Below, piece by piece: positions 39,749 to 52,334 of a stretch of DNA of 64,000 bases. The notes beneath the pieces are model-generated. The model was not told the DNA's origin. It ran no database searches and was given only the letters and a program-made list of their open reading frames with translations. The translations under genes were made by a program, and so were the position numbers. This stretch comes from Parapristionchus giblindavisi. Its lineage: Eukaryota > Nematoda > Chromadorea > Rhabditida > Diplogasteridae. Within the stretch, counting starts at the first letter, position 1. Each line of letters begins with the position of its first letter. Location: positions 124,001 to 188,000 of the forward strand of contig CALSFV010000251.1 of the NCBI GenBank assembly GCA_943737045.1, written 5' to 3'.

Positions 39749-40769
39749 TCACGGATCTCTTGTAAGAATGAAAGAAGCCAACCGACAGTTTTAAATTTTA
39801 TCTCACCGATTTGGATGAAACTTGTTTGATTGATCCTAATGAGGGAAATGAGAAGGCCTAGGCACTTGATTTCGCCAAATTTGCATTTTTATCGATTTTT
39901 TGATATACCACTTCGGGGAGCCATATCTCACTCAAATTTTGAGCTAAAGCAAAAATTGTTTTTTCAATCGACTCGAAATGAACTAATCTTGAAGTTGCTA
40001 TGTGAAATGTATGGGCGAAAATGCCATCTTCTACCTGTTTTCTTCGAAAAACTGATTTTTTCAGTACATTATGCTATTTCTCTCAAAATTTTTCAACAAA
40101 AGGTACAATTTTTATTCGCGATTCTGATTCTCCATCCCCGAATTGAGATAAGCACATATTTCATCGACCGTAACTCACGACAAGCCGTATCGATCCTCAA
40201 AGTGGACCTGGACTTAGCGTTATTTTCATTCAAAAATGCATTTCTTATATCACCTCTTCTCAGTCTCATGCAAATTCGCAATTATGGTATACCAATCGAT
40301 AGATCTCGACGAGCTCTATAAAAATGACCTAAGAGTAAAAGTCATGAAAGTTGACCGTTTTCAAGATATGCTTGAAAATCCGTTTTTACACTACCAAATT
40401 GCTGTACAATGCAATGAGACTGACACCCTCTTCCCCTCTCTTTGCATGCAGTCAGTGCTCTTCCAGCTTCATTCGACACAGGTAGAAGATGGCATTTTCG
40501 CCCATACATTTCACATAGCAACTTCAAGATTAGTTCATTTCGAGTCGATTGAAAAAACAATTTTTGCTTTAGCTCAAAATTTGAGTGAGATATGGCTTCC
40601 CGAAGTGGTATATCAAAAAATCGATAAAAATGCAAATTTGGCGAAATCAAGTGCCTAGGCCTTCTCATTTCCCTCATTAGGATCAATCAAACAAGTTTCA
40701 TCCAAATCGGTGAGATAAAATTTAAAACTGTCGGGAAAAGGTCTCATTTTCTTACGTTTTTACAGGAGA
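39749..40769. mobile_element. 1.0-kb foldback element inside the array Cys-rich gene
   Basis: The array copy at 32362 reads TGTACTTATATCATGCGTAG without interruption; here CACGGATCTCTTGTAA... to ...TTTTTACAGGAGATAAAT is inserted between CTTAT and ATCATG. Arms (about 39781-40040 and 40480-40740) are inverted copies containing CCTAGGCACTTGATTTCGCC and GATGGCATTTTCGCCCATAC. A degenerate relative is at 13575-14535. Long open frames on both strands are mirror shadows. Confidence 0.85.
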
Positions 40770-41080
40770 TAAATATCATGCGTAGTTTCAGACATCCGGA
40801 CGAAACGAAACTTCCAGCAAGAACGTGGAGCTGCGAAAGCTGCGCATCTCTGTTTGACGTGATGATTAATTGTAACGTGAGCCTATTACCTTTTGTTTTT
40901 CATTTTGCCAAATGACATCGGTTATTTAAACATATTTTCTATTTTCAGTTGGTCAAAGATGTGATCGACGAAGTAAACTCGGCGGTTGCGGATTATCTTT
41001 GCTTCGGAAACAATATTAAATGCAAGGCAGAATTCAGAAATAAAATTATTCTGGCTTTTTGTTCGTTTGTTCCGATGTAA
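40770..41080 (+). pseudogene. Cys-rich protein, best-preserved C-terminal half (array copy 2)
   Basis: Exon 1 sequence up to the donor (ends 40876, AATTGTAAC before GTGAGCC) encodes ...MRSFRHPDETKLPARTWSCE SCASLFDVMINCN. Exon 2 (40949-41080, after ATTTTCAG) continues in phase 0: LVKDVIDEVNSAVADYLCFG NNIKCKAEFRNKIILAFCSF VPM and stop. The start of exon 1 is cut off by the foldback element 39749-40769, so the gene is probably dead. Confidence 0.5.
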
Positions 41081-41525
41081 TAAAATGTACAGTGAACATG
41101 TATGAATAAAGATTTGTATACTATTGACCGTATAAAATACACATGTTTATTTGGTACGAGAGTAGCCACAATGCCTCTTCTATGTTTAGTGAGAGAGCCT
41201 AAGCGAGATAGTGTGTAGATCAAAGAGAGAGCGAGGATGAAAGGGAGGGCAAATTACCGAAGCTTTCGTTTGTCGTTGTTTGTTGTTTGCCTCTCCATCG
41301 TTCCCAATATTTTTTTTTGAAATTTGCAAGAAGCTGAACCTAAAATTCAATCCCATTTCATAGTCAATTGTTGTGTGAAGCAGTCCGGGGAGAGTGAGAG
41401 ATTGGTCATCTCCATTCTTGGTCAATGCAAGTCAATGCTAACAATTCACCATGGAGTTAGTGAAATATAACACTAGAACCGGTATGAAATTTTTACTTGG
41501 TATCCTTCGAGTTCTCGAAGGCATG

Positions 41526-41677
41526 TGGCCGTATGCAAGAACAACGGAAAATCGTTTTCCGGGAAAATGTGATGTCATTAGCGTAGGCGGAGGATTTTTG
41601 GAAAACGCCTCCGCCTACGCTAATGACGTCAAATTTTCCCGGACAACGGTTTTCCCGTTGTTCATGCATACGGCCAC
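41526..41677. mobile_element. MITE family E inserted in the LINE fragment
   Basis: GTGGCCGTATGCAAGAACAA at the left and the inverse CATACGGCCAC at the right enclose AGCGTAGGCGGAGG / CCTCCGCCTACGCT arms. The LINE copy at 46060-46100 gives the uninterrupted sequence TCGAGTTCTCGAAGACCTGTTGG. No clear target duplication. Confidence 0.85.
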
Positions 41678-41805
41678 TGTTGGAAAGCCCCGTACTCATT
41701 GGAGTGATGACCAAATTAGGAGAATCGGAAAAGGATGGTGGAATATGCTCTGCTCCCAATGGTTAACAACCATATCCCAGCACACCACAGTGTGAACCTG
41801 ATAAA

Positions 41806-42003
<198 letters not shown>

Positions 42004-42401
42004 TCCATCGAGTCTACTTACGACGAGCTTCTGGTATTCGAGAAAATCGATTACGAAATCGCGTTTGTTATATCTCACTAACCATAACTCCATGGTGAGT
42101 TGTTAGCATTCCCTTGTGAGGGTAGAAGAAAAGTTTTATTTCTCTTTGTACAGTTTTTTCTCATTCTCACACAAATCATATTAAAATACGAATAAAGCGA
42201 CCAGACAATAAAAGAATATAAAGTTAAAAAAGCGAAAAGAAGTGTTAGTACTGTTCATCCACAGAAAAAAAACCAATATCAATAAGGGTATTATTCCATC
42301 GAAAAGTCTCACTAAGATTTCATCCCTAATAGGTCATGCATCCATGGTCCACCATAGAATATCTTTTCTTGGCACTAGATCGTCCAGTCTGTTCTCATTA
42401 A

Positions 42402-42874
42402 AGGGAGAGTAACCCCTTTGAAAAAAACAAAGTCCGGAAATTCTGTTTTGAATTCCCGCCTTAATGAATTTTTGGGGTCGTCGCTTCCCAACACGGGAAC
42501 TCTGCCACAACATACGGTAATAGCCTGGAAAGTGATCAATAGAGCAAGATTGATTTGACTCTGTGTAAATCCAAAGGGATAGGAAGAGAGGGAGAGAGAC
42601 TAGGGAAGGGGTTAATCGATGCCCCATATGGATGAATCACTGCGCATAAGGTAGATCAAATCAAGTTGTTTATCTATTATCTCTTCATCCACTCTTTCAG
42701 TGTCACGCATAGCGTAGTGGTAAGTGATCTCTTATTAGTCGCGCCCGCACAGGTTCAATTCCTCATCCAACCACTAAATTTTGCCCATTATTTCTTATAT
42801 CTGTGGCAGAGTTATCGCGTTGGGGAACAATTGCGGGAATTCAAACACTGAAAAGTGAAGGGGTTACTGTCCCT
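42402..42874. mobile_element. 473-bp TTAA element with a tRNA-like core (third type)
   Basis: AGGGAGAGTAACCCCTTTG and AAGGGGTTACTGTCCCT are the inverted ends, with TTAA at 42398-42401 and 42875-42878. On the plus strand about 42711-42776 carries an A-box-like TAGCGTAGTGGTAAGTG and a B-box-like GGTTCAATTCC spaced as in a tRNA. The ends resemble MITE family C (AGGGAGCGTTACC), not the AGGTGGAG ends of 16100-16351, so tRNA-like cores occur in more than one end family. Confidence 0.75.
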
Positions 42875-43780
42875 TTAATCGATAATCATCCGACCTAGTG
42901 CCCTTTTCTGCGTATTGCGGGGTGGTTGTCAAGCGGTGTAGAATGATATTGTTCGTATAAAATATACTTGATATTTGCCTTGCTGCTGGATGGTAAAACG
43001 CAAAAGTATGCTATCGATCAACCCCCTTTCCCTTATAGGTAAGGGAAGTTTTGCCCTATGAGGAATTCCGTTGTGGCTAGGGATTTCTTTCTCTGCGTCC
43101 GTCCATTCATCATACATCATACATTAATCATACGTATCATACATTCAATCAATCGCCTTACTTCTTAGTATTCCTTGTCCTTTTAAACCGTCGCTCTGTC
43201 CGCATTCTCATACTTTCTTCTGTAATTCAATTAAATTAGTCATTCAATTAAACGAATTGTATGTAGTTCTTCTTCTTAACTTAATTGTTCGGTGTAACAA
43301 CCATTTTCTTGTACATGTCCTAAAATATTGTGTTCATTTCTTATCTGCATAATAAAGCATTATTATTGTTTATGCCCATTTCAGTGCTTATATCACTCGA
43401 ATCATCATCATCTCAGTGATGAACAACTCAAAGTTTAATGTAATGATATCATAGAAAAAATGGCTCAAGAAAATGGATTGTAAGTGTTTTTTGTGATTTT
43501 TTCTAATTGTAAGCACTTACTGATAGCATCAAAATTTAATTTTTCACATTCTTCAAATTCTATAATCGCATTCCCAGAGATATACACTGTTCTCGGAAAC
43601 GACAAAGGCATCTTCCTGAAAAAAAAAACAGAAGCAGGCAGATAGATCGCTCTCTTGCGCACATCTGCTAACACAATGCGTGGACGGGTCAGTTTTGATG
43701 TGTCACAATTGGCGGAGGCTCCTGCCCTTCTTATCGCAATAAATGTAGGTATGATATGATCCATTTCAGGCGCCGAAGCG
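42875..43780. other. array-unit DNA, no supported gene
   Basis: Repeats of the phrase CATTCATCATACATCATACATTAATC and TTTCAGTGCTTATATCACTCG are shared with 46600-47290. No complete exon is evident. Confidence 0.5.
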
Positions 43781-43956
43781 AACCAGCCTACCTACAGGTA
43801 CATGGAGCTGTATGATTGTGAACTGCGCATCTCTGTTTGACGTGATGATTAAAGTGAGCCTATTATTATTAATGCCAAATGACATTGATTAAACATATTT
43901 TCATTTTCAGCTAATCAAGGGTGTGATCGACGAAGTAAACTCTGCTCTTGCGTAAT
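43777..43956 (+). pseudogene. Cys-rich protein remnant, array copy 3
   Basis: Behind TTTCAG the third frame reads PKRTSLPTGTWSCMIVNCAS LFDVMIK, then a GTGAGCC donor; after TTTTCAG comes LIKGVIDEVNSALA and an immediate stop where other copies continue with the Cys cluster. A near-duplicate is at 47297-47493. Confidence 0.45.
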
Positions 43957-44798
43957 AGCTCTGAAAGCAATAATAAATGCAAGACAGAATTCAGAAATAT
44001 GATTCAACATTCTGGTTTTTTTGCTCGTTGATGCTGAGGAAATGGCCCTGACAGTACAGTGAATTTTCATGAATAAAGAATTATATACTATTGCGCTCAA
44101 TTCATAATGATTTGAATAGCCATTCCTTTGATTGGTATCGGCCATAGACACATTATTTTTTTCCAATCACTGCTGTATTCGCTGTTGCATCTGTCACGGG
44201 TGTATCAAATAAATAAACAAACAAACATGCTAGATGGTGCAGGAATAGGATCAGTGAAAAAAAATTATTATTATTATTATTATTATTATACAAAAATGTG
44301 ACGAAAAATGCATTCCTATCGACACATTATATAATCACATTCCTAGAGATATATTGCACTCTTCTATCGAATTCGGTTTTGCGACAAAAAAACATGTGAC
44401 ACGAAGTCCCATTGGTTAAACAAACTGAATGAGAGAAGAGACCAGACAACGCAAGATTATGAAGTTAAAAACGCGATAAGAAAAGCAATAGGAATTGATA
44501 GTACTGTTCACCCGCATACAAAATCTTATTTGCAAGGAGTATTATTCCCTAGAAAAGTCTCACAACGGAATTTTTCCAATGTCAATCAATATTCATTTAA
44601 AGTAAAATGCTAGATGAAGGGAAAATAGTTCCCTTGGAGATCAGGAAATTCGTCGTCTAGGAGAGAATAATGCCGCAGTGAGACGATACTAGGCTACTTT
44701 TTCTCTGTGTTCATCTATTCATTCTACCATCCATTTCTTCTTTGTATTACGTGTCTTTTTAAAATCGTCGCTCGTCCACATTTTCTCACTTTCTTCTG

Positions 44799-44948
44799 TG
44801 GCCGTATGCATGAACAATGGAAAACCGTTTTTCGAGACAATGTGACGTCATTAGGGTAGGCGGAGGATTTTTGGAAAACGCCTCCGCCTACGCTAACGAC
44901 GTCACATTTTCCCGGAAAACTGTTTCCCGTTGTTCATGCATACGGCCA
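44799..44948. mobile_element. MITE family E
   Basis: GTGGCCGTATGCATGAACAA ... TTGTTCATGCATACGGCCA with GGTAGGCGGAGGATTTTTGG in the centre. The same insertion is at 48634-48783 in the neighbouring unit. Confidence 0.85.
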
Positions 44949-45199
44949 TTTATGTACATTTCAGTGCTTATATCACTCGAATCATCGTCATTTTACTGAT
45001 GCACAACTCAAAGTTTTATATGATGGCATAGAAAAGATGATTCAAGAATATATGATTGTAAGTGTTTTTTTTTGTTATGTTTTCTGAACATTTACAAAAA
45101 AAAACACCAAAATTTATTTTTTCATATTCTTGAAATACTATACAGCACTAGTGATATATTTCACTTTTCTATCATGTATGTATTATATATAAACTACGG

Positions 45200-45443
45200 T
45201 TTTGCGTTAAAGAGAGCGTTTCACTCTTCAATGGCCTCTTCATTGCGAAACTACCACCAGGAATATGGAGCTGTATGGAGTTGCCATAACGTTACGATTA
45301 TGGTAAGCCTATTACCAGTTTACCAAATGACATCTACAATTTTTTTTTTCATTTTCAGCGACGTAGTAAACTCTGCGGTTGCAAATTACCTTTGCTGTGG
45401 AGCTGGCGACAAATGCAATACAGAATTCAGAAATATATTTTAA
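45200..45443 (+). pseudogene. Cys-rich protein remnant, array copy 4
   Basis: Exon 1 ends YHQEYGAVWSCHNVTIM before GTAAGCC (45303); the exon 2 region behind ATTTTCAG encodes DVVNSAVANYLCCGAGDKCN TEFRNIF and stop. The CC-x4-D-x-C-N signature is the C-terminal mark of Ly6/three-finger-like proteins. Splicing would put exon 2 out of frame, whereas reading through the 56-base intron stays open, so the annotated protein is doubtful. Confidence 0.45.
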
Positions 45444-45990
45444 CTTTATGGCTTTTTTGTTCGTTGGTTCCGATGTAATAAAATGTACAGTGAACATGTA
45501 TGAATAAAGATTTGTATACTATTGACCGTATAAAATGCACATGTTTATTTGGTACGAGAGTAGCCACAATGCCTCTTCTATGTTTAGTGAGAGAGCCCAA
45601 GCGAGATAGTGCGTAGATCAAAGAGAGAGCGAGGATGAAAGGGAGGGCAAATTACTGAAGCTTTTGTTTGTCGTTGTTTGTTGTTTGCCTCTCCATCGTC
45701 CCCAATATCTGTTTTTGAAATTTGCAAACAGCTGAGCCTAATATTCAATCCCACCTCATAGTCAATTGTTGTGTGAAGCAGTCCGGTGAGAGTGAGAGAT
45801 TGGTATATATATATATATCCATTCTTTTCACTACTTGATTTCTAACATTGATACCATTGAACTGCTGTATGGGAGCTATATAAGATAAGGCTGAAACATA
45901 TTTGCATTTGCGACCGCTTAACCGAAAAGGCTGAAACACCGCTTAACTGCACTAGAGGCTCCTATACTCTCAACTTTTCCTGACAAGTCA

Positions 45991-46240
45991 ATGCTAACAA
46001 TTCACCGTGGAGTTATGGTTAGTGAAATGCAACACTGGAACCGGTATGAAATTTTGACTGGATATTCATCGAGTTCTCGAAGACCTGTTGGAAAGCCCCC
46101 TACTCGTTGGCGTGATGTCCTAAGGAGGAGAATCGAAAAAGGATGGTGGAATATGCCCTGCTCCCAATGGCAAACAACCATATCCCAGCACACCACAGTG
46201 TGAACCTGATAAATATTGATTGATTGATTGATTGATCCTT
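45991..46240 (+). mobile_element. 5'-truncated RTE-like LINE fragment
   Basis: The frame MLTIHRGVMVSEMQHWNRYE ... RPVGKPPTRWRDVLRRRIEK carries the conserved C-terminal motif of RTE-type reverse transcriptases and ends before AACCTGATAAATATTGATTGATTG. It is the uninterrupted counterpart of 41450-42005. Confidence 0.75.
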
Positions 46241-47290
46241 CGAGTCTACTTACCACGAGCTTCTGGTATTCACTAACCATAACTCCATGGCGAGTTGTTA
46301 GTATTCCCTTGTGAGTGTAAAAGAAAAGTTTTATTTCTCTTTGTACAGTTTTTTCTCATTCTTTCACAAATCATATTAAATATACGAATAGAGTGACCAG
46401 ACAATAAAAGATTATAAAGCTAAAAAAAGAGCGAAAAGAAGAGTTAGTACTGTTCATCCACTGAAAAAAACCCTTATCTATATCGGCATTATTCCTTCGA
46501 AAAGTCTCACTATTTTTTTATTTCATCCCTTATAGGTAATTTATCGTTAAATTTGCATAGGGAAGTTCGTGCCCTATGAGGAATTCTGTTGTGGCTAGGG
46601 ATTTCTTTCTCTTCGTCCGTCCATTCATCATACATCATGTATTAATCATACGTATCATACATTCAATCAATCGCCTTATTTCTTTGTATTCCTTGTCCTT
46701 TTAAACCGTCGCTCTGTCCGCATTCTCCCACTTTCTTCTGTAATTCAATTAAATTAGTCATTCAATTAAACGAATTGTATGTAGTTCTTCTTCTTTACTT
46801 AATTGTTCGATGTAACAACCATTTTCTTGTACATGTCCTAAAATATGGTGTTCATTTCTTATCTGCATAATAAAGTATTATTATTAATATTATTATTATT
46901 ATTATTGATTTCAGTGCTTATATCACTCGAATCATCATCATCTCAGTGATGAACAACTCAAAGTTTGATGTAATGATATCATAGAAATAATGATTCAAGA
47001 AAATGGATTGTAGGTGGTTTTTTGTGATTGTTATTCTAATTGTAAGCACTTACTGATAGCATCAAAATTTAATTTTTCACATTCTTCAAATTCTATAATC
47101 GCATTCCCAGAGATATACACTCTTCTCGGAAACGACAAAGGCATCTTCCTGAAAAAAAAAACAGAAGCAGGCAGATAGATCGCTCTCTTGCGCACATCTG
47201 CTAACACAATGCGTGGACGGGTCAGTTTTGATGTGTCACTATTGGCGGAGGCCCTTCTTATCGCAATAAATGTAGGTATGACTTGATCCA
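46241..47290. other. array-unit DNA duplicated from 42110-43780
   Basis: It matches 42100-43780 closely except that the 473-bp tRNA-like TTAA element is absent, with a different local junction near 46515-46560. A (TTA)n run lies at 46877-46905. No gene supported. Confidence 0.5.
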
Positions 47291-47296
47291 TTTCAG

Positions 47297-47493
47297 GCGC
47301 CGAAGCGAACCAAACTACCTCCAGGTACATGGAGCTGTATGATTGTGAACTGCGCATCTCTGTTTGACGTGACGATTAAAGTGAGCCTATTAAAAAATTT
47401 TTTCATTTTGCCAAATGACATCGATAAATAGTATTTTCTAGTTTCAGTTGGTCAAAGGAGTGATCGACGAAGCAAACTCTGCTCTTGCGTAAT
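47297..47493 (+). pseudogene. Cys-rich protein remnant, array copy 5
   Basis: A near copy of 43777-43956: TTTCAG, then codons for TWSCMIVNCASLFDV, GTGAGCC donor, and LVKGVIDEANSALA followed by stop. Confidence 0.4.
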
Positions 47494-47925
47494 AGCTCTG
47501 GAAGCAATAATAAATGCAAGACAGAATTCAGAAATATTAATCAACATCCTGGCTATTTTAGATCGTTGATGCTGAGGAAATGGCCCTGACAGTACAGTGA
47601 ATTTTCATGAATAAAGAATTAAATATATACTATTGCGCTCAATTCATGATGATTTGAATAGCCATTCCGTTGATTGGTATCGGCCATAGACACATTATTA
47701 TTATTTTTTTCCAATCACTGCTGTATTTGCTGTTGCATCTGCCACGGGTGCATCAAATAAATAAATTATCAGTGAAAAATTACAGATATCATACAAAAAT
47801 GTGACGAAAAATGCATTCCTATCGACACATTCTATAATCACATTCCTAGAGATATATTGCACTCTTCTATCGAATTCGGTTTTGCGACAAAAAACCATGT
47901 GACATGGAGTCCCATTGATTTATGT

Positions 47926-48250
47926 CTCGTTAGAAAATAGTGGAAAACCGAAATCGGCGACTTTCCACCCATTAGAAAAGTACCCGGAAGGCGAAAAAGG
48001 AAACACGAAATTTGAATTCACGCGCGCTCAAAGAGGTGCGGGAATTCATCAAGTTTTAGCAGTTAAAATGGAAATTCAACTTCCTGCTGCAAATCCGCAG
48101 AAAATTGCAGTCGAAAAGTCGGAATTTGAATTCCCGCGCCTCTCTGCGCGCGCGTGTTTCCATTTTCGTGTTTTCATTTTCGAATTTCCGGGTACTTTTT
48201 CTAACGAGTGCCAAGTCGCCGATTTCGGTTTTCCACTATTTTTTAACGAG
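47926..48250. mobile_element. MITE family F relative inserted in an array unit
   Basis: CTCGTTAGAAAATAGTGG and CCACTATTTTTTAACGAG are inverted ends around GAAATCGGCGACTTTCCA and GAATTCACGCGCGCTC arms. The equivalent site in the previous unit (44408-44425, CCCATTGGTTAAACAAACTG) lacks it. Confidence 0.85.
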
Positions 48251-48633
48251 CCATAAACAAACTGAATGACCGAAGAGACCAGACAACGAAAGATTATGAA
48301 GTTAAAAACGCGATAAGAAAAGCAATAGGAATTGATAGTACTGTTCACCCGCATAAAAAATCTTATTTGCAAGGAGTACTATTCCCTAGAAAAGTCTCAC
48401 AACGGAATTCTTCCATTGTCAATCAATATTCATTCCAAGTAAAATACTGAATGAAGGAAAATAGTTCCCTTGGAGATTAGGGAATTCGTCGTCTAGGAGG
48501 GAATAATTCCGCAGTGAGACGATACTAGGCAACTTTTTCTCTGTTTTCATCTATTCATTCTACCATCCATTACTTCTTTGTATTACGTGTCTTTCTAAAA
48601 TCGTCGCTCGTCCACATTTTCTCACTTTCTTCT

Positions 48634-48783
48634 GTGGCCGTATGCATGAACAATGGAAAACCGTTTTTCGAGACAATGTGACGTCATTAGGGTAGGCGGA
48701 GGATTTTTGGAAAACGCCTCCGCATACGCTAACGACGTCACATTTTCCCGGAAAACTGTTTCCCGTTGTTCATGCGTAGGCCA
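48634..48783. mobile_element. MITE family E, duplicated with its unit
   Basis: Same sequence and position in the unit as 44799-44948; one arm differs (CATACGCTAACGACG). Confidence 0.8.
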
Positions 48784-49095
48784 CTGATTAATTTATGTAC
48801 ATCTCAGTGCTTATATCTCTCGATTCGTCATCATTTTACTGATGCACAACTCACAGTTTAATATGATGACATGGAAAAGATGACATGGAAAAGATGAAAG
48901 ATGTTATGCTATGGCATAGAAAAGATGATTCAAGAATATGTGATCGTAAGTGTTTTTTTTTAAATTTGTTATTTATCTACGCACAAAATCTAAAATAAAT
49001 TTAAAAAACAAACATAAAATAAGATAAATTATTAAGATTATTGTATTATTATCTCAACACTAAGTATTTGAAGAGCGCGGCGGATGCATCCGAAC

Positions 49096-49625
49096 CAGGG
49101 CTGGGATTTTTTGAAAATAATTTCAAAAATTTTTTTGATCAAAAAATTCAAAAATGGCTCAAAAAATTTTTGAATTCAAAAAATTTTTGAAAAAATTATT
49201 TACTATGTTTAAAAGGATAATAAGCAATTCAGAAACATCGTTTTTGCCTAAAAAGTGATTAAAACAGTCAATTACGAATTCTAAAACAAATTCTAAAACA
49301 TGAAAAACATATTACTATATTTATTTCACTTTTTAAAAATTCTACGTCAGTGCATAGGACAAACTAATTTACACCAAAACCTTTAGAATCCACTTCATCA
49401 AGACAGTAAAAGGATAAAAATGGGAATCTTGTCAAGTTTTGTCAAATTTTGTCACAATTTTCCATAAATGTTTCACTTTTTTCACGTTTTATCGGTGCTT
49501 TTTTACATTAATTTTTTTGATTTTTTTGAGAAAAATTCAAAAAAACTTTTTTGATTTTCAATTTTTTGAAATGGTCAAAAAATTCAAAAAATTCAAAAAA
49601 TCAAAATCAAAAAATCCCAGCCCTG
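49096..49625. mobile_element. hAT-type MITE, CAGGGCTG ends, TTCAAAAAA-word interior
   Basis: CAGGGCTGGGATTTT and AAAATCCCAGCCCTG are bounded by ATCCGAAC on both sides (49088-49095, 49626-49633). Subterminal regions iterate AAAAAATTCAAAAA. The central 300 bases are unrelated to those of 5145-5573 and 22271-22804. Confidence 0.92.
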
Positions 49626-49863
49626 ATCCGAACGCATATTTATCGATGTCTGTGTTGCTGAACCTTTTACGCGGAAATCATGTCGTATTTCAAAGGCGGC
49701 AAAGAAATTGTCCTGAAGATTGCATAGCGTATCTTCCCGGAAACGTCAGAAGCTCTCTTACGCTCTCATCTTAACGCTTCTTCGAGAGCACGAGTCAATT
49801 TCGATGCGTGACCACTAGTGTAGGTTCTAATCCGCAGCTCTTCTTATAGCATCAAAGTGTACC

Positions 49864-50013
49864 GGCACTACTCTAGAGCACCGGACCAGAACACCGGGCC
49901 ACTCCAAAAGGATGAGAAAAATAAAATAAACACGAAAAATAGCCCTTTATTTTAGACTATTATACACTTTTATACTATATTATTGGACTGGTTCAGTGTT
50001 CTGGAGTAGTGCC
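49864..50013. mobile_element. MITE family I, perfect 8-bp target duplication
   Basis: GGCACTACTCTAGAGC and CTGGAGTAGTGCC, flanked by AGTGTACC (49856-49863, 50014-50021). Confidence 0.88.
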
Positions 50014-50039
50014 AGTGTACCTACAGTATTCTCCATTTC

Positions 50040-50420
50040 AGCTACCAGAAATGAGCGAAACTACCACCAGGAATATGGAGCTGTGTGGAGTTGCCATAAC
50101 GTTGCGCTTATGGTAAGCCTATTACTCACAGAGAAAATCCTCTTACGAGATGTTCTGTTTTAAGAAATTGACTTTTTATAACAGAATATCCGAAATTGAA
50201 TTTCTAGCTTTTCAAGAGCAGAGCATTTTTTTTTCAAGAGCTGATATTTCTTATAATTAAGAAAATGAAAAGTAAAAAAATTATAAATTTAAGTAAATTT
50301 TCTGTGTGAGTACCACCAGTTTGCCAAATGACATCGATAAATTTTTCTTATCATTTTCAGTGACGTAGTAAACTCTGCGCTGGCAAACAATCTTTGCTGT
50401 GGAGCAGGAGACAAATGCTA
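50040..50420 (+). pseudogene. Cys-rich protein remnant, array copy 6
   Basis: The exon RNERNYHQEYGAVWSCHNVALM ends before GTAAGCC; the intron is enlarged by a palindromic insert (about 50126-50312, ACTCACAGAGAAAATCC / TTTTCTGTGTGAGT). The downstream exon encodes DVVNSALANNLCCGAGDKC and a stop directly after the last Cys. Confidence 0.45.
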
Positions 50421-50429
50421 GGCAGATTT

Positions 50430-52246
50430 CAGAAATATTATTTAACTTTATGGCTTTGTTCGTTGGTTCAGATGTAACAACATGCAAGTACAATGAAGAT
50501 GTATGAATAAAGATTTGTATACTATTGACCGTATAAAATGCACATGTTAATTTGGTACGAGAGTAGCCGCAATGCCTCTTGTACGTTTAGAGGGAAAGCC
50601 CAAGCGAGACAGTACATAGATCAGAGATAAAGCGAGTAGGGAAAGGAGGGAAAGGGGGATTCATCGAATATTTCTGTGTTTACCAGCTAGTAGCAATGCA
50701 ATTACACAATTCAAATTTATACGGACAATATTAGGCTCTATTCATAGTCGATAAAATCGTCCCAATAGCCATTCCATTGATTGGTACACATATATTCCAT
50801 TGATTAGGCGTAGCGGCCGAAGCACCATAAGGCACAATACAACTAACCTACATATTTCTTTTAAATAATTTACGTTTACATACATGCAAAACAATACCTG
50901 TACATCTATTATTATAATATTGTTAATTTAATAGGTCATTTGAACATCTTCGTTGTGATCTTTGTATTCCTACGGTCTCGTTATTTCAATCAATTATTAT
51001 AATAAGTAACATTTCTGATCTCAAAGCGATGATACAATAATAATATAATAATATAATATATATGCGATAATATGAAACGAAAAGGAAATGAATAGGATGG
51101 ACAGTTCGGAGGGCAAAGTTTATATATAAGAGCTAAGAGCAGAATACTATCACTTTAGTCAAACACAGTTTTATATTGCTAACTAGTTTTATATTGCATG
51201 CTATAATATTACTAGAGTACGTTTGCATGCTTTGATATACTGTACTTCACATTAATATCTAATACCATTGCGATGAATACATATTAGTTAATAGCAATAT
51301 CAATCGGTTGATTGTGCTTCATGGACATGGGCAAATGCTTGGCTATCTTCTTCACGCAGAAATGTATAGTCTGAAAAAAGGATTATTTATATTTCTAATA
51401 TATGAGAGGAATCGCGAGAAAATCGACCGTTTCGGAGGGTCCGCGGACATAGAAATTTCGACCCCCTGAAAAATTCAGATTAAGTACTTTGAACGATGCT
51501 CTATCGAACTGCGTTTGCCGAATTTGCATATCTGCTCTCATTTTCGAGTAGCGGTAGGTCAAAGTTGGCAGGTACGGTATTTTTGGCTCGAGTGTGCGTC
51601 AGAAAAATGATCATAACTCCGTTCAAAATAATGATAGACAATTTTTCAAAAAAAAGCATCGAAAGAAGAGATCTTGGGCACCAGTTCCCAGTTGATGACG
51701 TCATTTTTCGACCATGCGCCGGTGCGGGGCGGTCGGTTTTATGAAAAAGTGACGCAACTTTCCTAATCGGAAAAAGTGCACTTTTCTTCTATGCGCGTTT
51801 TGTTGCACCCATACATTTTCGCCCCACTCACAATCAGTTGTTTTTGCGAATTATAAACTGACCCGAAATTAGAACAAAACTGACCCGATCTACATCTCAA
51901 GTACTCAAAACTGACCCGATCTTAGGTGCTTCTTACTAATCTCGATCTCCCGCATATTCCTAGATGGGTCTCGAGTTTCAAAACTGACCGCATCGACAAA
52001 AAGTGCTCACTCACAATGTGAGTGCTCGAAAATGTATGGTTGCACCCATATGTCTCTAAAAATGACCCAAGTTTCAGAGGATTTGAGGAATGGAAAAAAA
52101 GGCGTTGATTTTAGTGACGCGACCTCGGCTTATTCCTTTATCTAGTGACGCGACCTCGGCTTATTCCTTTATCAAGAAACAGTAAAGGAGCTAAAATGAC
52201 TCAAAAACATCCGAAAAAAACATTACGAGCTCAAAATACCCATATA
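50430..52246. other. intergenic DNA, no supported gene
   Basis: It holds repeat scraps related to 10050-10120 (GCAATGCAATTACACAATTC), a 31-base direct duplication at about 52112-52173 (TAGTGACGCGACCTCGGC twice) and three AACTGACCCGA words near 51850-51920. Open frames have no splice context. Confidence 0.5.
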
Positions 52247-52334
52247 TGACAGCCGCCGTGAGGTACTCCAATACACATTATACACTGCGTGGTGCACTCT
52301 GTCAAGAATGGCTAGATACTCGTCAATCATATGA

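Noticed and set aside
39830..40321. 163-codon plus-strand frame and a matching minus-strand frame at 40342-40686
   Set aside because: Both lie in the inverted arms of the foldback element 39749-40769 and are mirror images; similarity is due to the inverted repeat and not to coding.
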